Shown piece by piece: positions 1-8,420 of a stretch of DNA of 41,809 nucleotides (its first letter is position 1; every line of letters starts with the position of its first letter). The translations under genes and the position numbers were made by a program. The stretch is from contig CAXBPY010000021.1 in NCBI GenBank assembly GCA_963977675.1, positions 1 through 41,809 on the forward strand. Reading direction: 5' to 3'. The DNA comes from CAXBPY01 sp003455275. GTDB taxonomy: Bacteria; Bacteroidota; Bacteroidia; Chitinophagales; UBA10324. The notes under the pieces are model-generated. The model searched no databases, was not told where the DNA came from, and saw nothing but the letters and a program-made list of their open reading frames with translations.

Positions 1-1699
1 GTGGAATTTGGCGGACAAAAACCTTTCTTCCCCGTGAATCAAATAACTCAAGCAATACTTCTGAATTTGTTTGCTCTATGTCAACTGTTATTAATTCCGA
101 AGAAGGGTTCGGATAAATATTCAGGCATTCTTTCGAAAGGGAATAATAATCTGTGCTAAGAGTATCAAAAGCAGTTTCAGAATCATCGGTGGCGGTAGAA
201 TCTGAGTAGTGATTTTCTCCGGTGCTGTCAATTACTGTTGTGTCTTCTGCCTGAATGATGTAACCAATCCGCGCTAACACTGCATCATCCACTCCTGCGG
301 TGGTGAGATAAATAGTATCGCTCGCGCTCGTGTCAAGTATGCAATAGAATGTGAAGAACCCACACACATAGGCTCCGCCGGATTTATCAAGCGTGATTCC
401 ACTTAATCCATCGAGAAATGTTCCTGCGCTGGTTCGCGCCCAGTGAAGACTCCCGGTATCATTGAATGATGCAATGAAAAAATTTTTTATGTATGGAATG
501 TGTACCGTATCTGTTCCCTCGCCGAATACCGGAGTGCCGGTATATTGTCCGGTCACATAAAGCAATGAATCGTTGTGAGCCATATCGGTAACAGTAATAA
601 TTCCGCCCGCGCTGTATCCTGAATTTTTCAGAAACGCAATACTTCCAGAAGTGTCATAACACACCAGAAAATTTCCGGTACCAGCATTTTCAGAATGCAG
701 TGTTGCAGTGTCCGGAATCGCGCCGAACAATGCATGGTTCGAAAAATTTCCGGTAAGCACTGCAGCATTATTGGAATTTATTTCTAATACATGTGCCGTT
801 TCATTTCCTGTTCCTGAAATTTTTTGTTGCCATTTTCTTTTCATGCTGTCAGGATCCATCTTCACTATATAAATATCAGTTCCTCCGGCCGCGGCCGGGA
901 GAGTAGCAAGGTCGGGTGCAATTCCTACTGTAAGCAAACTATAATTCATTCCAGTCATATAAACTCTTCCGGAAGTGTCGATTGTCAAATCTGCCGGAGT
1001 AATCTGTGCAATGCTTTTGATAAATTTTTTAAAACGATTGATTGCTCCTGATGAATCATAGCGGATTAAATCAATATGAAAGGAACCATCGAAAACAATT
1101 GAATCTTGCAGTAATGAATTTTGTGCAAAGAGCGTTGCATTTTGAGTGCATTGAATCAAAAAATTTTTTCCATCAAAGGTTGACTGTGCAATTTCCTCAT
1201 CTTCGCTTCCGATTCGTCGCTGCCATGTTGGATTAGCCTGAGAATCAAATTTTGCAGCGAATACATCGCGTCCGCCAAGCGAAGTGTATGAATTTCCTGA
1301 AATGAAATTAAGATTCCCGCCGGTTCCTATGGTTCCAAAATATCCAAACACAAAAATATTTCCGGCTGGGTCCTCATATATTTTCCTTGGTTCCAAAGCT
1401 TCATCGGACTCAGCTGTTTTCTTAACCCAAATTAAGTTTCCGGCTGTATCATACTTTGCTATAAACATTCCATAAACTGAAGCATGAAGAGTAGCAGTGT
1501 CAAATTGTGCATCCCCGCTGAAAAAACCTGTAACTAAAATATTTCCATCATGGGTATATATCACAGCACCACCCCTGTCGCTATCTGTGCCGCCTGCAGT
1601 TTTTGCCCAATTAAAAAAAGGTGTCTGGCTATCGGCTATTGAAAAGCAGAATAAAAATATTATCCCTAGAATAATTCTTCTGTTTAGTCTTCGGTTCAT
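1..1699 (-). CDS. Secreted SBBP-like beta-propeller protein with T9SS type A sorting domain (3' end cut by window edge)
   Basis: Reading down from an ATG at 1699 gives an open frame of 566 codons that runs off the left edge. It starts with a basic-hydrophobic signal peptide (MNRRLNRRIILGIIFLFCFS) ending near ADSQ. The body has repeated blades of the form 'fxAKYDtxGnxxWxkk', for example MFIAKYDTAGNLIWVKK, DVFAAKFDSQANPTWQRR and DIYIVKMD...KWQQK, which is the pattern of SBBP-type seven-bladed propeller repeats. The last visible residues contain LNIYPNPSSELITVDIEQ followed by LLELFDSRGRKVF, the start of a type A sorting domain, so only some 30-40 residues should be missing. Inferred role: a protein exported by T9SS and held on or released from the cell surface; the ligand is unknown. 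The next gene upstream on the same strand starts 1685 bases further and ends 72 bp from this start. Confidence 0.85.
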   Translation of the reverse strand, partial: MNRRLNRRIILGIIFLFCFSIADSQTPFFNWAKTAGGTDSDRGGAVIYTHDGNILVTGFFSGDAQFDTATLHASVYGMFIAKYDTAGNLIWVKKTAESDEALEPRKIYEDPAGNIFVFGYFGTIGTGGNLNFISGNSYTSLGGRDVFAAKFDSQANPTWQRRIGSEDEEIAQSTFDGKNFLIQCTQNATLFAQNSLLQDSIVFDGSFHIDLIRYDSSGAINRFKKFIKSIAQITPADLTIDTSGRVYMTGMNYSLLTVGIAPDLATLPAAAGGTDIYIVKMDPDSMKRKWQQKISGTGNETAHVLEINSNNAAVLTGNFSNHALFGAIPDTATLHSENAGTGNFLVCYDTSGSIAFLKNSGYSAGGIITVTDMAHNDSLLYVTGQYTGTPVFGEGTDTVHIPYIKNFFIASFNDTGSLHWARTSAGTFLDGLSGITLDKSGGAYVCGFFTFYCILDTSASDTIYLTTAGVDDAVLARIGYIIQAEDTTVIDSTGENHYSDSTATDDSETAFDTLSTDYYSLSKECLNIYPNPSSELITVDIEQTNSEVLLELFDSRGRKVFVRQIP

Positions 1700-1770
1700 T
1701 CAGCGAATATTGCATATCCATTTAATGAATCAGAAACTAATTCAACACATATAATAACTGACAAGGTTAT

Positions 1771-3384
1771 TTACCTGATCACCTCAACTTTTTGATGGGC
1801 GGCATATTGAGAAGTACTAAATTCAATAAGATATATTCCTTCAGGAATATTTTCAACTGAAATCATTTGTTCGTTTTCACCATTTGAAAGTTCAATAAAT
1901 TTAGTAGCAACTTCTTTTCCATCAAGTGTAAAAATTCTGAAGGAAGCTATGTCATCACTATTTGATCTTACATGAATTATGAATTCTCCATTGTTAGGAT
2001 TAGGTGAAACATAAAAAGAGCTTTCATGCTCCCCTGACTCATTACCTTCTAACCTTGGTGCAGTTGTAAATGAGCTAATTGTTGTCCAGCCTGAATTAAA
2101 TGTACCAACAGAATTACAATCGCTTCTCATACGATATTGATAAGTTGTGTTTGCAGTCAGTGTAGTAAATGTTTTTGTTAATGACGGTGCATTGATTATT
2201 GCTGTGATCCAGGTGGCTGTTCCGTTTACACGATATTGAATCCTGTATTTCACCGCGCATGAATTTCCGATCCAGTTAAATGTCGCTCCCGTTGAATTGA
2301 TTCCAGAGACTGTAACTGAAGTTGGTTTGCCGCAATCACACAGCGTAGTAAAAGTTTGAATTGCCGAATAAGAAGAATTGGTGGACCCATTGCAGTTTGA
2401 GCGTAGCTGGAATTCATAACTCGTGAGCGGAATTAAACCGGTAATAATTTTGGAAGTTGCAGGAGAAAGAACATTAAAAGTAGTCCAGGCAGTGGTTCCA
2501 ACTTTTCTGATCAGAAGCTGGTATTGCAATGCACACGCCACTGTAGTCCAGCTTACAGTTGCTTTTGTTCCAAAAACATTTGAAGTAACAATGCCTGTTG
2601 GTACCGGGCAGTCGGGATTAATTAAAGTTATGTTGGATGAAGCAGTACATCCAGTACCATCATTTACAGTAACAGCATAAGTTCCTGCCGGAACATGTAT
2701 AGTAGATGCGGTTGCTCCATTGCTCCACAAAAAATTATTTGCGCCGCTTGCCACGAGTGTAGTTGAATCGGCGGGGCACAGAATGTTTCCAGTATTGTTA
2801 ATGTTTGCAGTGAGATTGCAGGTGTGTTCAGTAACCGAAGTTGTACTGAGCACAATATGATCACCCGAAGAACTACTGTTATTATTCGAACAATTAAATG
2901 CTCCGTAAAATGTAACTGGTCCCGATCCCGCTGCAGGTGCTATCCAGTTAAAATTCCAGGTATGAAATCCTGTTGTGCCGGTAGTGCCTGCAAGTTTATG
3001 TTCAACATACTTGCTGCTTCCTATTAGTTGTGTGTTGGTCGCGTCAGTAATCACAAGTGTTCCCAGTTTTGTTCCGCTAGCATTCTGAGGCGAAATCTGA
3101 AAACCAAATTTTACGAGGCCGGAATAGGTTGCGGTAGCGGTTATGGTATAAGTTGATCCCGGCACATATCCGCTTGCAGGAATATTCGAGGTAATCCATC
3201 CCGCAGAAGTAATGGCGGAATAAGTGTTATGACAATTTGTGCAATTAGTTCCTCCGTCACTTGGGGCTCCGCAAAAACCGGCTGATGGTCCATTCTCACT
3301 GCTGAAAATCATCGATGGGTTTACAGTTATTACAATTATTGAAACAAAAATTGTAATCGCTGACAACATGATAATTTTTTTCAT
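1771..3384 (-). CDS. Secreted Reeler-like (choice-of-anchor V) / fibronectin III protein with CxxCH motif and T9SS type A sorting domain
   Basis: 537 residues. An N-terminal hydrophobic segment (about 5-25) serves as signal peptide. Directly after it lies GAPSDGGTNCTNCH with C48, C51 and H52 forming CxxCH, then a Reeler/choice-of-anchor V-like domain (about 55-190) with the typical 'tYTITATATYSGLVKFGFQ' strands and a later 'HTWNFNWIAPAAGSGPVTFYGA' segment. A short Ig-like 'SGANNFLWSNGATASTIHVPAGTYAVTV' module follows (about 195-255), then two fibronectin III modules (about 258-346 and 347-445), then a type A sorting domain from about 456 (SPNPNNGEFIIHV ... IPEGIYLIEF). The family is known to couple a CxxCH N-terminus with this domain; whether heme is bound is not shown by sequence. 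ATG start is clear. It lies 71 bp upstream of the left-edge propeller gene and may share its transcript. Confidence 0.85.
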   Translation of the reverse strand: MKKIIMLSAITIFVSIIVITVNPSMIFSSENGPSAGFCGAPSDGGTNCTNCHNTYSAITSAGWITSNIPASGYVPGSTYTITATATYSGLVKFGFQISPQNASGTKLGTLVITDATNTQLIGSSKYVEHKLAGTTGTTGFHTWNFNWIAPAAGSGPVTFYGAFNCSNNNSSSSGDHIVLSTTSVTEHTCNLTANINNTGNILCPADSTTLVASGANNFLWSNGATASTIHVPAGTYAVTVNDGTGCTASSNITLINPDCPVPTGIVTSNVFGTKATVSWTTVACALQYQLLIRKVGTTAWTTFNVLSPATSKIITGLIPLTSYEFQLRSNCNGSTNSSYSAIQTFTTLCDCGKPTSVTVSGINSTGATFNWIGNSCAVKYRIQYRVNGTATWITAIINAPSLTKTFTTLTANTTYQYRMRSDCNSVGTFNSGWTTISSFTTAPRLEGNESGEHESSFYVSPNPNNGEFIIHVRSNSDDIASFRIFTLDGKEVATKFIELSNGENEQMISVENIPEGIYLIEFSTSQYAAHQKVEVIR

Positions 3385-3528
3385 GAGGTGGTTTTATTAT
3401 GGGATAAAAAAACACTGTCTATGCAATTCAGGAAAATGATCAGATACTGTTTATAGTTGGTTGCAGGTTGAAAGGGAAAATTTCCAGGTTGAAAATTTTG
3501 CAATTGATTCTAAAAAAGTTTTTCATAC

Positions 3529-4650
3529 TTGCGAGTGTTGAAGGAGAAAAAATATTTTGAAAACCTGGATGCACTTCGGGCAATTGCTGCATTGAGTGTT
3601 GTTTGCTATCACTGCGTGCACTGGCTTCGCTTTCCAACAGGGAAAAGTTGGGAGATTTTTAAAAATATTTTTTGTTTCAATGAACAAGCGGGTCCGCTCT
3701 CGGTTCGTTTCTTCTTTGTGCTTAGTGGTTTTCTAATCACCTATCTGATGTTTGATGAAAGAATCAATACAGGAAAATTCAATATCAGGAATTTTTATTT
3801 ACGCCGCATTCTCAGGATATTTCCGATTTATTATATACTTCTGATTATTGGTTTTGTGATTTATCCTACACTGCTTTTTTTACGAGAAGTTCCATACACC
3901 GAAGTATCTAATCCCTTTCGTTATATTTTTTTTATTTCAAACTTCGATGCCATGTATTTTAATTTTCCAAAGAATGGATTGTTGGGTGTGCAATGGAGTG
4001 TTTCGGTCGAAGAACAATTTTACTTATTAGCTCCATTATTATTTCTTGCTGCATCTCCGAAATATTTTCCGTTACTTCAGATCTGTTTAATAATTTTTTC
4101 GTGGGTATTTTATATACTTCATATCAATGAAAGCTCAGCCATTCAACAATACCATACCATTAGTGTTCTTAATTATCTCTCCGTTGGAAGTCTGATGGCA
4201 TGGGTTTCTTTTTATCATCTGGACCGAGTCAAAATTTATTTTAAAAAAATTCCAAAGACTTTCCACCTCATAATTTACTTTACATTTCTACTCCTGGTTT
4301 TTTATTTACCTGAAATGAAAAATTTTTCACCAGCGATTATTTCCATTTCACAAAAAATATTATTTACACTCTTTTCTGTTTTTATTATTCTTGAACAGAA
4401 TTTTTCTTCTAATTCATTTTTCAAGGCTGAAAAATTCAGGCTGCTGACCCACTTGGGGAAAATCAGCTACGGAATTTACATTTATCACATGGTTGCGATT
4501 TACCTCGTGATCTGGATATTTGATTTGTCGCCGGGTTCGGTTCTGATACAAATTTTATCGGCCATTCTTCTAACAATTATTTTTAGTGAACTCAGTTTTA
4601 GATTTATCGAAAAAAGAATTTCAAAACTTAAATCAAAACTTCTCCAATAA
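3529..4650 (+). CDS. Acyltransferase 3 family membrane protein (OafA/YrhL-like)
   Basis: 373 residues from a TTG at 3529; GTG at 3535 and TTG at 3538 are equally possible starts and no in-frame ATG lies near, so the first residues are uncertain. The family signature is clear: NLDALRAIAALSVVCYHCVHW with the conserved early histidine, SVRFFFVLSGFLITYLMFDE, FYLRRILRIFPIYYILL, then WSVSVEEQFYLLAPLLF, and near the end KISYGIYIYHMVAIYL. About ten membrane spans are visible. Such proteins move acetyl or other acyl groups across the inner membrane onto surface polysaccharide or lipids; the substrate here cannot be told. No periplasmic SGNH domain is attached. It stands alone on the plus strand between two minus-strand surface-protein genes and ends at a strong hairpin shared with the opposite gene. 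Confidence 0.85.
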   Translation: MRVLKEKKYFENLDALRAIAALSVVCYHCVHWLRFPTGKSWEIFKNIFCFNEQAGPLSVRFFFVLSGFLITYLMFDERINTGKFNIRNFYLRRILRIFPIYYILLIIGFVIYPTLLFLREVPYTEVSNPFRYIFFISNFDAMYFNFPKNGLLGVQWSVSVEEQFYLLAPLLFLAASPKYFPLLQICLIIFSWVFYILHINESSAIQQYHTISVLNYLSVGSLMAWVSFYHLDRVKIYFKKIPKTFHLIIYFTFLLLVFYLPEMKNFSPAIISISQKILFTLFSVFIILEQNFSSNSFFKAEKFRLLTHLGKISYGIYIYHMVAIYLVIWIFDLSPGSVLIQILSAILLTIIFSELSFRFIEKRISKLKSKLLQ

Positions 4651-4664
4651 GAAGTTGGTCAGAA

Positions 4665-4704
4665 ATAAAAAACCCCTTACAATAAATTGTAAAGGGTTTT
4701 AAAA
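4665..4704. terminator. Bidirectional intrinsic terminator between converging genes
   Basis: A 15-bp stem with one C-A mismatch: arm 4669-4683 (AAAACCCCTTACAAT), 2-nt loop, arm 4686-4700 (ATTGTAAAGGGTTTT). The stem is flanked by A and T runs on both strands, so it can end both the acyltransferase message (plus) and the large T9SS gene (minus, stop at 4722). Confidence 0.8.
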
Positions 4705-4721
4705 ATCATCTGCAATTTCAA

Positions 4722-7700
4722 CTATCTAAGGAGTGTTATGTTTCCCTGGTATTCATGCCTGCTGCCTTCGCAGAGAGTTACAACATGGTACACATATACT
4801 CCGGAAGAGCAATCATTTTCGTGGTTATTCAATTTTCCATTCCAGGCGAGATCAGGATGGTCAGTATAGAAAATCCGCTCACCCCAACGATCATAAATTT
4901 CATACTCAACAATTACACCTTTTCCTTTAATGAATGGAATTATTACATCGTTGTATGAATCACCATTTGGTGTAAAGGTGTTTGGCATCAAAATATCCGG
5001 GCAAGAAGGAAGAATAAATACCACTGTTTCATCTGTCTTAGAACATCCATAAGCATTGGTTCCGGTAACAGTATATGTAGTTGTTACAAGTGGGGAAACT
5101 TCAACTGATTGAGTACCCGGGTTCGAAATTCCTTCTGCAGGACTCCAAACAAAGCTTACACCTCCCTGCATATATGCACTTAATATTGCAGTTTCACCAA
5201 GGTAAATTGATTGATCATCGCTTGCATAAACAGGTGTTGGAGGATAAATATCTATAAATACTGAATCATAACTGTAGCATCCAAACTGGTCTTGAACAGC
5301 AACCATATAAGTGGTTGGTACCATTGGTGCTGCGGTTGTATTCTGTGCCTGCGGATCGGCAACATAAGAAATTGGTGACCACAAAAATGTTGTACCCTGA
5401 TCAACACCAATGTTTACAGGGATTCCGGGGCAAGTAATTGTATCGCCGGTCATCACTAAATTCAGCGGAACATCTACCGTCAAAACCATGGTATCAAAAC
5501 CCTGACAACCATTTGCATCTGTTGCAAGTAGGATATATGAAGTAGTAGAAGTTGGGAACGCAAGAGGATTTGCAACATTTGGATTGCTCAATCCCAACGC
5601 CGGCGACCATGAATAAGCTACCCAGGTTCCGGCAGATGCAAGTTGCGTAGTGTCTCCTTGACAAATTGTAACATCTACTCCTGCACTTAATCCACTAAGT
5701 TGATTGAAGTGAACAACTACCGTATCAAATGCTCCGCATCCGGATGCATTCTGAGCAAACAAAACATAGGTTGTTACGACACTTGGAGTTACCACAGGGT
5801 TTTGCAAATTGCTGCTAAATCCGGCAGGGATTGAAGTCCATGTCCAGTTATTAGCAGGTGCAGCATGAAGTGTTGCCGATTGTCCAAAGCATACTGAAGT
5901 ATCATTGCCTGCACTGGTAGTATAATTCGTAATCACATTTACAATAACAGTGTCTGTATTTGAACAAAATCCTCCACTGGTAACAGTTAATGTATAGGTG
6001 GTTGTAGTAAGTGGAGTTGCAACAGGATTTTTAATATTAGGATTGCTTAGACTAGATGCCGGAGACCATTGATATGTCAAACTGCCACCATCAATATACA
6101 GGTCATAATCTTCACACTCCCCGAATGTTCCGGAAACACAATAATCACCTGCGCCTGGAACTGTAGCATACCGACATAAAACTCGCAACCTGGTCCAACC
6201 AGGAATTGCTGTAACTGGGATTGTTACATTTCCGCTAAACAGACTTGTTCCGCTAATTCCACTTGTGTAAACAAATTCGCCTGGGTCAGCAAAACTTCCA
6301 TTCTGATTATAATCAATCCATACTCCAAATCCCTGACCCCATGAAGCACCAGCTTGCATTGATATTGGATATGTGCTTCCAAGATTTACGGTAGTTGTAG
6401 GTGTTCCTACATAATAGATATAATTGTTAGGTGAACCATTGCAGCCCGATGCCAGGTTGCTTAAAGTATTAAAAGTAAAGTTATCAATAAAGTCACCGGA
6501 ACTACAAGCGATTGAATAAGTTGGTGTGCAATAGTTTCCGCCCACAACCGGATTCATATCTAATTGAGAAGTTTGGCCCACACAAATTGTTTGCGGTGTA
6601 GCAACAAGATTGAGTGGAGGTGCAATACCCGCAACAACAACAACGGCACTATCATATTTAGTGCAGCCTCCATAGTTAGTAATTGTAACATGATAGGTAG
6701 TGTTAACAGATGGACTGGCAGAAGGAGTCCCTGTATTTGCTCCTAGTAATGAGGCAGCAGGTGTCCATGAATAAGTATAAGGGGCACCACCTGCACTTCC
6801 AACAATGCTTAACTGAGATTGTTGGTTAAGGCATATCGTATCAAGAGTAGGAGTAACTGTATAAGTAAAATCAGGCACTACAAAAACTACCATAGTATCT
6901 GTATTACTACACCCTCCGGTAAGATTACTATTTACCACATATGTAGTAGTAACAGTAGGTGTCGCAATTGGATTAGAAATATTCTGATTGCTTAACCCGG
7001 TTGCAGGTGTCCATTGGAAAACAGTTCCGCCGGTAGCTTGTAATTGTGCACTCATGTTTCCACAGATCGTTTGATCAGGTCCGGCAGAAGTTCCTGCCAA
7101 AACATATATCTGATAGGAATAAATCTGTTGACCTTGAATGGGACATGCATCATCATGAATTGTTAAAGTAAAAGAATGAAATCCTGTATCAGTTCCGCTA
7201 GGTTGCCAATTGAAATTAATAGTTACAGGATTAGTTCCGCTTGTTGAAACATTTGCTCCGGGAATTACAGCAGCCAGGTTTGTAGTAACAGTTAAGTTTT
7301 GCCCAACATCAGGATCAGTGCCCTGCAATTGAAATGATAAAGCCTGGCCTGGGCATACTTCAAAATAAGTGGAACCTGTAGCATAACCTCCACTAACATT
7401 TGTTGGAGAACCAACCTGAGGGACCTGATTAGTACAGTTTAAAATCACTAACTGTATATCTCGAGTTGTGCTTCCTACCCAAACTCCATTTCTATATTCA
7501 TCTACACGAACCGCAACTACCGTAATTTGAGTTGCATTTGGTGTGAAAGACATTTGGCCGGTTGTAGGATCAAATACAACACTTCCGGTTGTAGTTGAAA
7601 GAGGATAAGCAGGGCTAAATGGAGCGATGTAAGGAATTGGAGCACCACCTAACCAATCCATTGGATCGATTAAGGTATAAGCAAGCGAATCTCCGTCAAT

Positions 7701-8267
7701 ATCGAATGCACCGTGATTATAATTAAATGGTTGGTTCGCGCAGATATAAGGAACAGGAAGAGTTGTAAAAACAGGTGAGTTATCACATAGTCCGTTGGTA
7801 TTGTCGATATGACATTCAATTCTGATTCCGTAAGATGAAGCGGCAGCAATATTTGTGATAGCTGCATTGCGGCAACAGTCTTCATAATAAACGATCCAAT
7901 CTCCGGCTACTCCCGGAAGAGTAATGTCTCCTTCATACACATATTGCTGCACACCGGGAAGTGGGCCCCCGTTGCATGAACTTTGTGAAATCTGAGAAGC
8001 GCATAACGGACTTACTTCAACTCCATTAATTGTAGTATTCAAAGTTGCAGTCGCTGTCAATCCGGTTGAGGCGGACTCAGCATTAATCGTTGCACTTGTT
8101 GGGGCATTAATACCGGCACAATCGCGGTAAAATGAAAGTGTGATATGATAAACATTTCCTCCAAGACAGGTATAAGATATATCCATTCCCATCATGTGTG
8201 AGGCAAATGTTTGGTTTGCGATTAAACAAATAAATAAACTTACAAAAAGTGTAAAAAATTTTTTCAT
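4722..8267 (-). CDS. Very large secreted multi-domain adhesin-like protein with T9SS type B (gliding motility-associated) C-terminus
   Basis: 1181 residues from the ATG at 8267; an in-frame TTG 39 bases earlier would place charged residues before the signal peptide and is unlikely. The signal peptide MKKFFTLFVSLFICLIANQ ends near FASH. An N-terminal beta-rich module (about 25-390) is followed by many 60-90 residue Ig/PKD-like repeats, each with a 'y.WsPa.gLsnpnianP.a.pt.TttY.v' core, and a GEVED-type domain at about 575-730 ending GECEDYDLYI. The last 85 residues carry LMPNTFTPNGDSYNDV, YEIYDRWGERIF, SGVYVYHV and NITLLR, the gliding motility-associated type B sorting domain. Proteins of this build are exported by T9SS and kept at the surface, where they act in adhesion or motility; that role is inferred. 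It ends at the bidirectional terminator near 4690. Confidence 0.88.
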   Translation of the reverse strand: MKKFFTLFVSLFICLIANQTFASHMMGMDISYTCLGGNVYHITLSFYRDCAGINAPTSATINAESASTGLTATATLNTTINGVEVSPLCASQISQSSCNGGPLPGVQQYVYEGDITLPGVAGDWIVYYEDCCRNAAITNIAAASSYGIRIECHIDNTNGLCDNSPVFTTLPVPYICANQPFNYNHGAFDIDGDSLAYTLIDPMDWLGGAPIPYIAPFSPAYPLSTTTGSVVFDPTTGQMSFTPNATQITVVAVRVDEYRNGVWVGSTTRDIQLVILNCTNQVPQVGSPTNVSGGYATGSTYFEVCPGQALSFQLQGTDPDVGQNLTVTTNLAAVIPGANVSTSGTNPVTINFNWQPSGTDTGFHSFTLTIHDDACPIQGQQIYSYQIYVLAGTSAGPDQTICGNMSAQLQATGGTVFQWTPATGLSNQNISNPIATPTVTTTYVVNSNLTGGCSNTDTMVVFVVPDFTYTVTPTLDTICLNQQSQLSIVGSAGGAPYTYSWTPAASLLGANTGTPSASPSVNTTYHVTITNYGGCTKYDSAVVVVAGIAPPLNLVATPQTICVGQTSQLDMNPVVGGNYCTPTYSIACSSGDFIDNFTFNTLSNLASGCNGSPNNYIYYVGTPTTTVNLGSTYPISMQAGASWGQGFGVWIDYNQNGSFADPGEFVYTSGISGTSLFSGNVTIPVTAIPGWTRLRVLCRYATVPGAGDYCVSGTFGECEDYDLYIDGGSLTYQWSPASSLSNPNIKNPVATPLTTTTYTLTVTSGGFCSNTDTVIVNVITNYTTSAGNDTSVCFGQSATLHAAPANNWTWTSIPAGFSSNLQNPVVTPSVVTTYVLFAQNASGCGAFDTVVVHFNQLSGLSAGVDVTICQGDTTQLASAGTWVAYSWSPALGLSNPNVANPLAFPTSTTSYILLATDANGCQGFDTMVLTVDVPLNLVMTGDTITCPGIPVNIGVDQGTTFLWSPISYVADPQAQNTTAAPMVPTTYMVAVQDQFGCYSYDSVFIDIYPPTPVYASDDQSIYLGETAILSAYMQGGVSFVWSPAEGISNPGTQSVEVSPLVTTTYTVTGTNAYGCSKTDETVVFILPSCPDILMPNTFTPNGDSYNDVIIPFIKGKGVIVEYEIYDRWGERIFYTDHPDLAWNGKLNNHENDCSSGVYVYHVVTLCEGSRHEYQGNITLLR

Positions 8268-8392
8268 GGAGACACAATTTTTAGCTGGCGATAAAAATAA
8301 CTTCAACTTTCACTTTTGATTACTCTCTAACTAAATTTTCTTACCCGCTTAATTATTTCCCACTCACTACTGAATGCCTTTAGTCAGAATAT

Positions 8393-8400
8393 TAAATTTG
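8393..8400 (+). promoter_or_regulatory. Candidate -7 box (TAAATTTG) for the PaaN gene
   Basis: TAAATTTG matches the Bacteroidota -7 consensus TAnnTTTG exactly and lies 20 bp before the ATG at 8421, leaving a leader of about a dozen bases. No clear TTG-type -33 element is seen at the right spacing, so this is a moderate call. Confidence 0.4.
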
Positions 8401-8420
8401 ACGCTCTTCAAAATTCTGTA

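Noticed and set aside
3459..3472. GGTTGCA-GGTTGAA as another heptad array
   Set aside because: Only two imperfect copies, within chance expectation.
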